Positions 51,643 to 59,873 of a stretch of DNA of 64,000 nucleotides are shown in pieces (positions within the stretch are counted from its first letter, which is position 1; each line of letters opens with the position of its first letter). Origin of the DNA: Streptomyces cellulosae (GTDB taxonomy: Bacteria; Actinomycetota; Actinomycetes; Streptomycetales; Streptomycetaceae). Position numbers and translations under genes: made by a program. The notes beneath the pieces are model-generated. The model had not been told where the DNA came from. It worked only from the letters and a program-made list of their open reading frames with translations, and searched no databases. The stretch lies in NCBI RefSeq assembly GCF_000721105.1, contig NZ_JOEV01000001.1, forward strand, positions 186,001-250,000, read 5' to 3'.

Positions 51643-52065
51643 TCAGGGCTCCAGGCGGGCCGCCGCGGTGCCGGTGACCACCTCGACGCCGTCCTGGTTG
51701 ACGGTGCGCAGGGCGAAGTGGGCGACCGGGCCGGCGGGCGTGTCCTCGATCGACTCGACGGTGGCCGTGGCCGTCAGGGTGTCGCCGGGCCAGACCTGGG
51801 CCTTGAAGCGCACGCCGTAGCGCAGCAGCGCCTCGGTGCCGACCCAGTCGGTGAGGACGCGGCCGGTCATGCCCATCGTCAGCATGCCGTGGGCGAAGAC
51901 GCCGGGATATCCGGCGGCCTCGACGGCGAACCGCTCGTCGGTGTGCAGGGGGTTGAAGTCGCCGGAGGCACCGGCGTACTGCACGATCCGGGTGCGCTTG
52001 AGGTCGTCGACGAGGATGCTCTCGCGCGTCTCGCCGACCTTGATGTCGTCCGGGCTCAGGCTCAT
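51643..52065 (-). CDS. MaoC-like hotdog dehydratase subunit
   Basis: 140-residue single hotdog domain of the MaoC/hydratase 2 type. The segment DFNPLHTDERFAVEAAGYPGVFAHGMLTMG contains the Asp and His of the hydratase-2 motif (D-x5-H). Overlaps the start of the neighbouring hotdog gene's stop by 4 bp. In steroid side-chain degradation such a pair (ChsH1-ChsH2-like) forms one heteromeric enoyl-CoA hydratase; the same is likely here, this subunit being the catalytic one. Confidence 0.88.
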   Translation of the reverse strand: MSLSPDDIKVGETRESILVDDLKRTRIVQYAGASGDFNPLHTDERFAVEAAGYPGVFAHGMLTMGMTGRVLTDWVGTEALLRYGVRFKAQVWPGDTLTATATVESIEDTPAGPVAHFALRTVNQDGVEVVTGTAAARLEP

Positions 52066-52514
52066 CGGGCGTCCTTCGGGGTCGCCGGGCCCTCGGGGAC
52101 GACGGCCACGGTCACGGCGCTGACGACCGGCTCGCCGTCGGCGTCCCGGTACTCGGTGATGCGCTCGCTGAAGAGCAGCCGGCCGGTGCGGCCCTGCTTC
52201 TCCCAGCTGCGTCCGGTGCTGTTGTGCGCGTAGAGCGTCTCGCCGGCGCGCACCGGGCGGTGGTACTCGAAGTGCTGCTCGGCGTGCAGCCCGCCGGCGC
52301 CCTCGGCCATGACGCCGGCGTCGCGTCCCGACCCGAACCAGTCCTCGTCCGGCTTGGGACGCAGGTGGTATGCCGGGTCGTAGTGCGCGCTCGCCATCGT
52401 GAAGGTGGGCGGTGCGAGCGCCAACTCGCCCGCGTACGCCGGGTTCTCGTCGCCGATGGCACGGGCGAACATCATGATGTGCCCGGCCTCGACGGGGAAC
52501 GGCTGCCCTGTCAT
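52062..52514 (-). CDS. FAS1-like/MaoC N-terminal hotdog subunit
   Basis: 150 residues from the ATG at 52514 (GAGGAGC upstream). Resembles the N-terminal hotdog (MaoC_dehydrat_N): HIMMFARAIGDENPAY near the start, then LAPPTFTMASAHYDP, HAEQHFEYHRPVRAGETLYA and GRLLFSERITEYRDADGEPV. It lacks the hydratase-2 D-x5-H motif, so it is probably the substrate-binding, non-catalytic partner of the overlapping MaoC-like gene. The two together make a complete hydratase. Confidence 0.86.
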   Translation of the reverse strand: MTGQPFPVEAGHIMMFARAIGDENPAYAGELALAPPTFTMASAHYDPAYHLRPKPDEDWFGSGRDAGVMAEGAGGLHAEQHFEYHRPVRAGETLYAHNSTGRSWEKQGRTGRLLFSERITEYRDADGEPVVSAVTVAVVPEGPATPKDAR

Positions 52515-52607
52515 CGTCGTGCTCCTCGGTCGCAACAGCGGATCTGTACGGCAGGTCGGGGGGGCTGGTCGGTGCAGCAGGCCTTTACTGCTGGTCAGTA
52601 CGGCTGG

Positions 52608-53468
52608 TCAGTACGGCAGGAACGCGTCCCGGGTGGCCTCGTCCGGGTCGAAGTCCGGCGGCAGTCCCTCGAACTTCGGCTCCCGCTTCTCCACGAAGCT
52701 CGCCACGCCCTCGCGGAAGTCCGGTGAGCCCGCGAAGAACTCCATGGCGGAGTAGGAGCGGGCCAGGGCGTCGGTGAAGGGGCGGTCCAGGTCGCCGTAC
52801 ACCTGGTGGCGCACGACGGCCATGGCGCGCGGGGAGCAGTTGCGGGCGATGTCCCGGGCGTAGGCGCGGGCGGCGTCGAGCAGGTCCTCTGGTTCGACGA
52901 CGCGGCTGACGAGGCCGAGCTCCTTGGCCTCGTCGGCGTCGAAGACCCGGCCGGACAGCAGCAGGTCGAGCGCGTTCTCCAGGCCGATGACACGCGGCAG
53001 CACGTACGGGAGGTTGTACTCGCCGGCCAGGCCGCGGCGGGTGAAGGCGGTGGTGAAGCGGGCCCCGCGGGCGGCGAAGCGGACGTCGCAGATGAGGGCC
53101 TGGACCAGGCCGATGCCCGCGCAGGCGCCGTTGACGGCGGCGATCATCGGCTTCGGCACGGTCCGCCTGCTGTACATGGGCACGCGGGCCTGGAGGTTGA
53201 GGGACTCGCCGGGCTGCGAGTTCTGTTCCAGCCGCTGCATGTCCATCCCGGGACAGAAGGCCCGGCCCGCCCCCGTGACGATCACCACCCGGACGGCGGG
53301 GTCCTGCGCGGCCTCGTCGAGGAGGGCGAAGAAGCGGCGCTCCATCGGGATGCTCCAGGCGTTCTTGCGCTCGGGCCGGTTCAGGGTGACGGTGGCCACG
53401 CCGTCCTCGTCGACCTCGTACAGCACCAGGTCCAGGTCCTCAGCGGACACCACGGGCTCCTCGGGCAT
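52608..53468 (-). CDS. Enoyl-CoA hydratase/isomerase family protein
   Basis: 286 residues from the ATG at 53468 (GAGGAGTG upstream). Crotonase fold with LNRPERKNAW, GRAFCPGMDM, the oxyanion segment GACAGIGLVQAL and Glu in RGLAGEYNLPYVLPRVIG. Closely similar in pattern to the hydratase at 45.8-46.6 kb (same CPGMDM and GACAGIG motifs), suggesting a duplicated pair within the cluster. Starts 4 bp after the thioesterase stop. The 93 bp to the next hotdog gene contain several GTACGGC-type repeats. Confidence 0.9.
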   Translation of the reverse strand: MPEEPVVSAEDLDLVLYEVDEDGVATVTLNRPERKNAWSIPMERRFFALLDEAAQDPAVRVVIVTGAGRAFCPGMDMQRLEQNSQPGESLNLQARVPMYSRRTVPKPMIAAVNGACAGIGLVQALICDVRFAARGARFTTAFTRRGLAGEYNLPYVLPRVIGLENALDLLLSGRVFDADEAKELGLVSRVVEPEDLLDAARAYARDIARNCSPRAMAVVRHQVYGDLDRPFTDALARSYSAMEFFAGSPDFREGVASFVEKREPKFEGLPPDFDPDEATRDAFLPY

Positions 53469-53472
53469 CACG

Positions 53473-53964
53473 TCACTCCTCGTCCAGCGGTTCGATCGGG
53501 TCGCCGACACCGGGCCGCTCCCCGGAGATGGTCACGACCACCTGTCCGCGGGCGCAGATGCGTCCGTCGGCCATCACGTCGACGTCGGCGAAGTGCACCC
53601 GGCCGCCCCGCCGCACACAGCGCGCGTACGCGACCGCCTCACGGCCGCGGGCGGGCGCGAGGTACTGCACCGACATCGACACGGTGCTCAGCCGGCTCCC
53701 CTTGGCGAAGTCATGCCCGGCGATCACGGCTCCGGCGCCGGCGGTGTCGATGAGGGAGGAGATCACGCCGCCGTGGAAGACGTCCTCGTGCGCGGAGAGG
53801 GACTCGGCGTAGGGGAGCACGATCTCGACCCCGTCCGGGTCCCAGCGCGTCACGCGGATACCGCAGCGGCGGTTGAAGGCGACGCCGCGCTCCCACCGGG
53901 TCCGGAACCAGGCCCGGCGTTCGCGCTGTTCGTGTTCGGTGAGGGTCCTCGCCGCGACGGTCAT
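53473..53964 (-). CDS. PaaI-family hotdog thioesterase
   Basis: 163 residues from the ATG at 53964 (GGAGGG 7 nt upstream). Hotdog fold of the PaaI/YigI kind: ESLSAHEDVFHGGVISSLIDTAGAGAVIAG contains the HGGxxxxLxD motif with catalytic Asp, then STVSMSVQYLAPARG and CVRRGGRVHFADVDVMADG. It would release CoA from stalled or dead-end intermediates and recycle CoA. First gene of the leftward operon to 49.05 kb, divergent from the CaiB-type gene across the AT-rich region at 54.0 kb. Confidence 0.88.
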   Translation of the reverse strand: MTVAARTLTEHEQRERRAWFRTRWERGVAFNRRCGIRVTRWDPDGVEIVLPYAESLSAHEDVFHGGVISSLIDTAGAGAVIAGHDFAKGSRLSTVSMSVQYLAPARGREAVAYARCVRRGGRVHFADVDVMADGRICARGQVVVTISGERPGVGDPIEPLDEE

Positions 53965-53998
53965 CAGCACGCCCTCCGGTCCCGGCCTGTCGGCCGAT

Positions 53999-54077
53999 CC
54001 ATATAGTTACATGAATTGGATAGTTGAAGCAATCACGCGGCACGCAGTCAGTAAGCTAGATGTATTATTTATATAAC
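53999..54077. promoter_or_regulatory. AT-rich divergent control region with two conserved sites
   Basis: Two sites. ACATGAATT (54009-54017) carries the ATGAAT core; TAGATGTATTATTTA (54057-54071) extends to a 20-bp stretch (54056-54075) that matches the palindromic operator at 46675-46694 at 17 positions. Serves the thioesterase operon on the left and the CoA-transferase gene on the right. Confidence 0.65.
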
Positions 54078-54110
54078 TGATTCGCTGTCCGTGAACAGAG
54101 GGAGACCCAG

Positions 54111-55322
54111 ATGCCGTCGACCGCACTGGCCGGGATCCGCGTGCTCGATCTGTCCCGCATCCTCGCCGCGCCCCTGGCCACCCAGATGCTGGCCGACCTG
54201 GGCGCCGAAGTGATCAAGGTCGAGCGTCCCGGATCGGGAGACGACTCCCGGACGTACGGCCCGCCCTTCGCGCCCGGGCCCGAGGGCGACCGGACCGACA
54301 CCGCCGCGTTCTACCTCGCCTGCAACCGCAACAAGCGGTCGGTCACCGTCAACCACGCGACAGCCGAGGGGCAGGAGCTGGTCCGCGCCCTCGCCGCGCG
54401 GTCGGACGTGCTGGTCGAGAACTTCCGGACGGGCACGCTGGCGAAGTACGGCCTCGACCACGAGAGCCTGCGGCGGCTCAACCCGCGCCTCGTCTACCTC
54501 TCGGTCACCGGCTTCGGCCAGACGGGCCCGTACGCCGACCGCCCCGGCTACGACGGCATCTTCCAGGCCATGTCCGGGATGATGAGCGTCTCCGGGCACC
54601 CGGAGGAGCCGATGAAGGTCGGCGTCAGCATGATCGACATCCTGACCGGGCTGTATGCCTCCACGGCCGTCCTCGCGGCCCTGCGCCACCGGGACGCCAC
54701 CGGCGAGGGGCAGTTCATCGACCTGTCCCTGCTGGACTGCGGTCTGGCCTCGCTGTCTCACTTCGCGATGAACTACCTGGTCTCCGGCGAGGTTCCGCAG
54801 CGGCGCGGCAACGGCGGGTACGGCGGGATCCCCTCACAGGCCTTCGAGTGCGAGGACAAGCCGATCTTCCTCGTCGCGGGCAACGACAAGCAGTTCGCCG
54901 CGTTCTGCGCGGCGGCCGACCGCACCGACCTCCTCCAGGATCCCCGGTTCGCCACCACCTCTGCCCGGATCTCCCACCGCGAGGAGATCCTGTCCGTGCT
55001 GGCGGCGATCCTGCGCACCCGCACCCGGGACGAGTGGCTGTCCGTACTGGACGCACACGACGTCCCCGCGGGCCCGTTCAACGAGATGCCCGAGGTCTTC
55101 GCCGACCCGCAGATACAGCACCGGGGAATGCTGGTCGAGGTCGAGGACCCGGTGTCGGGACCCCTGCCCCTGCTCGCCAACCCGATCCGTTTCACGGCGA
55201 CCCCGGTCGAGGGGTACGCCCCGCCGCCCGCGCTGGGTGAGCACACCGCCCAAGTGCTCACCGCCCTCGCGGGAGTGACGGAGGACCAGTTGACGGGACT
55301 GCGTGCCCGGGGTGTCGTGTAG
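54111..55322 (+). CDS. CaiB/BaiF-type (family III) CoA-transferase
   Basis: 403-residue family III CoA-transferase. N-terminal AGIRVLDLSRILAAPLATQMLADLGAEVIKVERPGSGDDSR is typical, followed by NKRSVTV, LVENFRTGTLAKYGLDHESL and VSVTGFGQTGPYADRPGYDGIFQAMSG. The catalytic Asp is in SMIDILTG (about residue 175). It moves CoA between acids and so provides an ATP-free way to activate the substrate. Ribosome site GAGGGAG before ATG. Divergent from the thioesterase operon and convergent (5 bp) with an SDR gene. Confidence 0.92.
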   Translation: MPSTALAGIRVLDLSRILAAPLATQMLADLGAEVIKVERPGSGDDSRTYGPPFAPGPEGDRTDTAAFYLACNRNKRSVTVNHATAEGQELVRALAARSDVLVENFRTGTLAKYGLDHESLRRLNPRLVYLSVTGFGQTGPYADRPGYDGIFQAMSGMMSVSGHPEEPMKVGVSMIDILTGLYASTAVLAALRHRDATGEGQFIDLSLLDCGLASLSHFAMNYLVSGEVPQRRGNGGYGGIPSQAFECEDKPIFLVAGNDKQFAAFCAAADRTDLLQDPRFATTSARISHREEILSVLAAILRTRTRDEWLSVLDAHDVPAGPFNEMPEVFADPQIQHRGMLVEVEDPVSGPLPLLANPIRFTATPVEGYAPPPALGEHTAQVLTALAGVTEDQLTGLRARGVV

Positions 55323-55327
55323 CGGCG

Positions 55328-56086
55328 TCACCCGATCAGGGTCCGGCCGCCCTCCAGCATCAGCGTCGCACCCGTCAGATAGGCCATGTCGTCGCTGACG
55401 AGGGCGGCCACCGCCCGGCCGATGTCCGCCTCCGGGTCCCCGAGCCGGCCCAACGGGATCTGCCGGGCGAGTTCCTCCACTTTCTGCGGGTGAGCGGCGA
55501 GATAGTCCTCCGCGGCCGGGCTGAGCGCGGCCGGACAGATGACGTTCACCCGGATCCCGTACGCGCCCCACTCCCGCGCGGCCACCCGGCTCAGACCGCG
55601 GATCGCCTCCTTGGCCATCGCGTACGCCGCGAAGGTCGCCTCGCCCTGCACCGCGGCCGAGGAACCCAGGTTGACGACCGAGCCGCGGCTCTCCTTGAGG
55701 TGGGGCAGGGCGGCCTGCATCGCATGGAACGCGGCCAACGGGCCGCTGCGGTAGGCGAGTTCGACATCGTCGTACGACGTCTGAGCCAGTCGGCGCTGCA
55801 CCGAGGACTGCGCGTTGTTGACGAGCACGTCGAGGCCGCCGAACTCCCGTACCGTCTCGGCCACCATGCGGTCGACGTCGTCCCGCTCCCCCACGTCCCC
55901 GACCACGGTGTACGCCCGGCCGCCGCGTTCGGTGATCTCCCCGGCCGTGTCCTTCAGCTTGCCTTCGGTGCGGCCGGTGATCACCACGGCCGCCCCCTCG
56001 GCGGCCAACGCGAGCGCGATGCCCCGCCCCACTCCCTGTCCTCCGCCGGTGACCAGCGCCGTCTTCCCGGACAACCGTGCCATCAT
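55328..56086 (-). CDS. Short-chain dehydrogenase/reductase
   Basis: 252-residue SDR with TGGGQGVG, an Arg after the second strand (ITGRTEG, suggesting NADP), NNAQS instead of NNAGx, a Ser in LGSSAA and a catalytic Tyr in AYAMAKEA (YxxxK kept). The Gly to Gln change in NNAG may affect the proton relay. ATG doublet at 56086/56083 preceded by GGAGAC. Overlaps the SnoaL-like stop by 4 bp; last gene of the acyl-CoA dehydrogenase operon from 58.9 kb. Confidence 0.9.
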   Translation of the reverse strand: MMARLSGKTALVTGGGQGVGRGIALALAAEGAAVVITGRTEGKLKDTAGEITERGGRAYTVVGDVGERDDVDRMVAETVREFGGLDVLVNNAQSSVQRRLAQTSYDDVELAYRSGPLAAFHAMQAALPHLKESRGSVVNLGSSAAVQGEATFAAYAMAKEAIRGLSRVAAREWGAYGIRVNVICPAALSPAAEDYLAAHPQKVEELARQIPLGRLGDPEADIGRAVAALVSDDMAYLTGATLMLEGGRTLIG

Positions 56087-56595
56087 GTCTCCTTCCAGAA
56101 GGCCGCCCAGGAGGGGAAGGCCTCGGGCAGCGCCGGCTCTCCGGCTCCCTGCCAGCCGACGAAGCCCACCGTCTGCGGGCGCTCGGTGACGTCGGCCGCG
56201 TACCAGTGCTGTTCACGGCGCCGGGAGAAGTACCAGTCGCCGGCCACGCGCGCGTAGTCGTCCCAGTAGCAGATCGCCATCACGATCCACCGGTCCCCCA
56301 CCTCGTGCTCGGCCCGGCAGTACACCGCGCCGGTCGCCGTGTCGCGGCCGGTGAACTCGATCCGGTGACCGCAGATCTGGTGGATCGACCGGCGGAAGCC
56401 GCGCACCTGGGGCTCGATGTGCTGCCGCAGGACAGCTCGCCCACGGCCGTGGCGCCCCATGTCCACGTCGGGCCGGAAGCAGCCGACCCAGGCGTCGAGG
56501 TCGCGGCCGTCCACGGCGAGCGCGTAACGGATGGGCAGCTGCTCGATGGCGAGCTGCGACTCGACGCGGTCGACGCGGTCCTCGAGCGACGTCAC
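56083..56595 (-). CDS. SnoaL-like (NTF2-fold) protein
   Basis: 170 residues from the GTG at 56595, overlapping the acyl-CoA dehydrogenase stop (GTGA). SnoaL_4/NTF2 fold: VESQLAIEQLPIRYALAVDGRDLDAWVGCFRPDVDMG at the N-terminus, then IHQICGHRIEFTGRDTATGAVYCRAEHEV and WYFSRRREQHWYAADV. Relatives include bile-acid 7-dehydratase-like (BaiE), ketosteroid-isomerase-like and scytalone-dehydratase-like enzymes, so dehydration or isomerisation of a cyclic intermediate is plausible. A conserved His-Asp pair typical of BaiE cannot be assigned with certainty. Confidence 0.8.
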   Translation of the reverse strand: MTSLEDRVDRVESQLAIEQLPIRYALAVDGRDLDAWVGCFRPDVDMGRHGRGRAVLRQHIEPQVRGFRRSIHQICGHRIEFTGRDTATGAVYCRAEHEVGDRWIVMAICYWDDYARVAGDWYFSRRREQHWYAADVTERPQTVGFVGWQGAGEPALPEAFPSWAAFWKET

Positions 56596-57770
56596 GGGCG
56601 CGGCTCCTTCGGCAGACCGAGGACCTGTTCCCCGATGATGTTGCGCTGGATCTCGCTCGACCCGCCGTAGATCGTCTCCGCGAGGGCGAGCAGGAAGGAA
56701 CGCTGCCGGCGGTCCAGGGCGTAGTCCTCGCCGACGATCTGTCCGGCGGGGCCCGCCAGCTCGGTGGCCAGCTGGCCGAGTTGCTGGTGCCGGGTCGACG
56801 CGTACAGCTTCGCGGTGGTGGCCTGGGCTCCCGGCGTGCGGCCCGCGGTCAGTTCGGCGATGGTCCGCAGGTTGGTGGTGCGCATGATGCGTACGGAGAT
56901 CCAGGCGTCGACGATGCGGCGGCGCAGCATCGGATCGTCGAGCGCGCCCCGCTCCCGGGCCAGCTCGATCAGTGCCTCGGCCTCCCGCTCGAAGGCGAGC
57001 TGCTGGGGCAGGAGCGTGGTGCCGCGCTCGATGCCGAGCGTGGCCATCGCCGTACGCCAGCCCTGGCCCACGTCGCCGACGACCATGTCGGCACCGGTGC
57101 GCGCATCGGAGAGGAAGATCTCGGCGAACTCGTCCTGACCGGCGAGGTTGCGGATGGGGCGGATCTCCACGCCGGGCTGGTCCGTGGGCACCAGCAGCAT
57201 GCTCAGGCCCTTGTGCCGCACGGACCGCGGGTCGGTGCGGGTGAGGACGTAGACCCAGTCGGCGTGGATGCCGAACGACGTCCACACCTTCTGTCCGCTG
57301 ACCACCCACTCGTCGCCGTCCCGCTCCGCCCGGGTGCGTACGGACGCCAGGTCGGAGCCGGCGCCGGGCTCGCTGAAGCCCTGGCCCCACAGTTCCTCGA
57401 CGGAAAGGATCGGCGGCAGGAAGCGCTTCTTCTGAGCGTCGCTGCCCACCTTGAGGAGCATCGGGCCGAGCAGGTCGAGGGCGTTGACAGTGGCCCGGTA
57501 CGGGGCGTTCACACGGGCGTACTCGTACTCGAAGACGATCTCCTCGAGCAGCCCGAGCCCGCGGCCGCCGTACTCCTGGGGCCAGCCGATGCCCAGCCAG
57601 CCGCCGGCGGACAGTTCGCGGTCCCAGGCGAGGCGGACCTCCCAGGCCGCGCCGTCGGTGGGGCCGCCCACGCCCCGGTTCTCGGCGAACTCCCCCACGA
57701 GGTGGTCCGCCAGCCAGTCCCGCACCTCGTCGCGGAAGTCGCGTACCGCGGGCCCGAAGTCCAGCTCCAT
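56592..57770 (-). CDS. Acyl-CoA dehydrogenase, first subunit of a tandem pair
   Basis: 392 residues from the ATG at 57770 (GGGAGAAG upstream). FadE family: WPQEYGGRGLG, QGFSEPGAGSDLASVRT, VSGQKVWTSFGIHADW, and the end ETIYGGSSEIQRNIIGEQVLGLPK. The MCAD-type Glu position (IYEGT) is Gly here. It is encoded next to a second, shorter dehydrogenase (57791-58915) of different sequence type. Such pairs in actinobacteria form alpha2-beta2 heterotetramers with one FAD site per dimer and act on bulky steroid- or terpenoid-derived CoA esters. Stop overlaps the SnoaL-like gene. Confidence 0.9.
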   Translation of the reverse strand: MELDFGPAVRDFRDEVRDWLADHLVGEFAENRGVGGPTDGAAWEVRLAWDRELSAGGWLGIGWPQEYGGRGLGLLEEIVFEYEYARVNAPYRATVNALDLLGPMLLKVGSDAQKKRFLPPILSVEELWGQGFSEPGAGSDLASVRTRAERDGDEWVVSGQKVWTSFGIHADWVYVLTRTDPRSVRHKGLSMLLVPTDQPGVEIRPIRNLAGQDEFAEIFLSDARTGADMVVGDVGQGWRTAMATLGIERGTTLLPQQLAFEREAEALIELARERGALDDPMLRRRIVDAWISVRIMRTTNLRTIAELTAGRTPGAQATTAKLYASTRHQQLGQLATELAGPAGQIVGEDYALDRRQRSFLLALAETIYGGSSEIQRNIIGEQVLGLPKEPRP

Positions 57771-57790
57771 GTCAGCTTCTCCCTGAGGTC

Positions 57791-58915
57791 TCAGATGCCG
57801 AGCCGGGCGGCGAGCAGTTCCCGGTGGTACGACGGTGTGCCGAGCAGTACCTCGGAACTCTTGGCCCGCTTGAAGTACAGGTGCGCGGGGTGTTCCCAGG
57901 TGAAGCCGATGCCGCCGTGAACCTGGATGTTGTCGGCGGCGACCTTGGTGAACGCCTCCGAGCAGAAGGCCTGCGCGAGGGCGGCGGCCATCGCGATCTC
58001 CGTCCCGTCGCCCGCGTCCAGCGCCCACAGCCCGCCGTACGCCGCCGAGCGGGCGGACTCGATCTCCATGAGCATGTCGGCGCACTTGTGCTTGATCCCC
58101 TGGAACGAGCCGATGGGCCGGCCGTACTGCTCGCGGATCTTGGCGTACGCCACGGCGGCGTCCAGGGCGGCCGTGGCTCCCCCGACCTGTTCGGCGGCCA
58201 GGAGCACGGCAGCGGTGGCGAGGGTGCGTTCGAGGGCGGGCCAGACCGCGCCCTCGGGGCCCAGGAGGCGGGCGGGGGTGTCCGTGAACTCGATCCGGGC
58301 CTGTTTGCGGGTCTGGTCGAGGGTGGGCAGGGGCGTGCGGGTGAGGCCGGGTGCGTCGGCGGTCTCGACGGCAAGGAGGCTGATGCCCGAGGGGGTGCGG
58401 GCGGCGACCAGGAGCAGGTCGGCGCGGTGTCCGTCGGGGACGTACGTCTTCACGCCGGTCAGCCGCCAGCCGCGCGTCTCGTCATGGGCGGCGGTGAGCC
58501 CGATGCCCTGCTCGTCCCAGCGGCCGCTGTCCTCCGTGAGCGCCAGCGTGGCCACCGTCTCGCCGGACGCGATGCCCGGCAGGAGGTCGCCTCGCGCCTG
58601 CTCGTCGCCGCAGCGCAGCAACGCCTCCGCGGCCAGGGCGACCGTCGCGAAGTACGGCCCGCCGAGCAGCGCGCGGCCCGTCTCCTCGAAGACGATGCCG
58701 AGGTCGACGTAGCCGAAACCCGAGCCGCCGTACTCCTCCGGTACGGCGAGCCCCTGCAGGCCGAGTTCGCCGGCCATCCGCCGCCAGACGACGGGATCGT
58801 GGCCCGTCGGGTCGGCGGCCAGGCGGCGCACGGTCGCCTCGTCGGAGTGTTTGGCGAGGAACGAGCGGACGACCTTGCGCAGTTCGTCCTGTTCCTCGCT
58901 GAAGGTGAGATCCAT
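57791..58915 (-). CDS. Acyl-CoA dehydrogenase, second subunit of a tandem pair
   Basis: 374 residues. Shorter, more divergent dehydrogenase of the FadE27/FadE29-like kind: SEEQDELRKVVRSFLAKHS at the start, VPEEYGGSGFGYVDLGIVFEETGRAL, the degenerate FAD segment LALTEDSGRWD in place of xxSEPxAGSD, and the C-terminal VHGGIGFTWEHPAHLYFKRAKSSEVLLG. First gene of the leftward operon (dehydrogenase, dehydrogenase, SnoaL-like, SDR), 20 bp before the partner gene. The two probably assemble into one heteromeric dehydrogenase. Confidence 0.9.
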   Translation of the reverse strand: MDLTFSEEQDELRKVVRSFLAKHSDEATVRRLAADPTGHDPVVWRRMAGELGLQGLAVPEEYGGSGFGYVDLGIVFEETGRALLGGPYFATVALAAEALLRCGDEQARGDLLPGIASGETVATLALTEDSGRWDEQGIGLTAAHDETRGWRLTGVKTYVPDGHRADLLLVAARTPSGISLLAVETADAPGLTRTPLPTLDQTRKQARIEFTDTPARLLGPEGAVWPALERTLATAAVLLAAEQVGGATAALDAAVAYAKIREQYGRPIGSFQGIKHKCADMLMEIESARSAAYGGLWALDAGDGTEIAMAAALAQAFCSEAFTKVAADNIQVHGGIGFTWEHPAHLYFKRAKSSEVLLGTPSYHRELLAARLGI

Positions 58916-58977
58916 GCCGAGCTTCCTGTCCTCGGTGCAACGTCACGTGCGGCCTGCTTGCCGCCCACCTCTCGATA

Positions 58978-59009
58978 CAGTTAGATAATTATAGTATCCA
59001 CACTGAATA
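58978..59009. promoter_or_regulatory. Conserved AT-rich divergent control site (dehydrogenase operon / hydratase)
   Basis: CAGTTAGATAATTATAG (58978-58994) is identical to 47743-47759, and CTGAATA (59003-59009) follows at the same distance. TATAGT (58990-58995) could be a -10 element for the rightward hydratase gene starting at 59025. Lies between two divergent catabolic operons. Confidence 0.65.
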
Positions 59010-59024
59010 CACCAGGAGCGCGAC

Positions 59025-59846
59025 GTGACCGATCCCTACGCCCCGTTCACGAGCCTGATCTTCGAGCGGCCCGCGCCCGGCGTGCTGCGGATCGTGCTCG
59101 ACGCCCCGAACCTCAACGCCGTGGATCCGCGCATGCACGGCGAGCTCGCCGACATCTGGTCCGTCGTGGACCGGGACGAGGAGACCCGCGCGGTGGTCGT
59201 CCAGGGGGCGGGCCGGGCGTTCTCGGCAGGCGGGACCTTCGACTCCATCGAGGCCATGACCGAGGACTACGCGGTGCGCGCCCGGGTGATGCGGGAGGCG
59301 CGGGACATGGTCTACGGAGTGCTCAACTGCTCCAAGCCGGTGGTCTCCGCGATCCACGGCCCGGCGGTCGGCGCGGGGCTCGTCATCGGCATGCTCGCGG
59401 ACATCTCGATCGCGGCCCGCACGGCGAAGATCGTCGACGGGCACACACGGCTCGGCGTCGCGGCCGGCGACCACGCGGCCATCTGCTGGCCGCTGCTGTG
59501 CGGCATGGCCAAGGCCAAGTACTACCTGCTGACCTGCGAGACGCTCACCGGCGAGGAGGCCGAGCGGATCGGGCTGGTGTCCAAGTGCGTGGACGACGCG
59601 GAGGTGCACGCCGAGGCCCTGCGCGTGGCGACCGCGCTGGCCGCCGGGCCGGCCAGCGCGATCAGCTGGACCAAGCGGTCCCTCAACCACTGGTACCGCA
59701 CCGCCCAGCCGATCTTCGAGGCCTCGCTGGGACTGGAGTTCTTCGGGTTCGGCGGGCACGAGGTCGTCGAGGGACTCGCCGCGCACCGCGAGAAGCGGCC
59801 CGCGGACTTCGAGGGCGTCAGCGGCAAGCACCCGCTCGACCTGTGA
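59025..59846 (+). CDS. Enoyl-CoA hydratase family protein, ring-hydrolase-like subgroup
   Basis: 273 residues, GTG start with AGGAG 8 nt upstream. Crotonase fold, but a different branch from the other two hydratases: [51 protein letters not shown] and [48 protein letters not shown]. The Asp in AAGDHAA replaces the usual Glu. Related enzymes include ring-opening hydrolases (2-ketocyclohexanecarboxyl-CoA hydrolase type), but this is only a resemblance. Read from the AT-rich site at 58.98 kb and followed after 27 bp by a MaoC-type gene. Confidence 0.88.
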   Translation: MTDPYAPFTSLIFERPAPGVLRIVLDAPNLNAVDPRMHGELADIWSVVDRDEETRAVVVQGAGRAFSAGGTFDSIEAMTEDYAVRARVMREARDMVYGVLNCSKPVVSAIHGPAVGAGLVIGMLADISIAARTAKIVDGHTRLGVAAGDHAAICWPLLCGMAKAKYYLLTCETLTGEEAERIGLVSKCVDDAEVHAEALRVATALAAGPASAISWTKRSLNHWYRTAQPIFEASLGLEFFGFGGHEVVEGLAAHREKRPADFEGVSGKHPLDL

Positions 59847-59873
59847 CCACCGACCGTACGAGAGGAACCGATC

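Noticed and set aside
27233..59009. KstR-type steroid operators
   Set aside because: The AT-rich sites do not contain the AACnAG-type inverted half-sites of KstR boxes, and no TetR gene is in the window.
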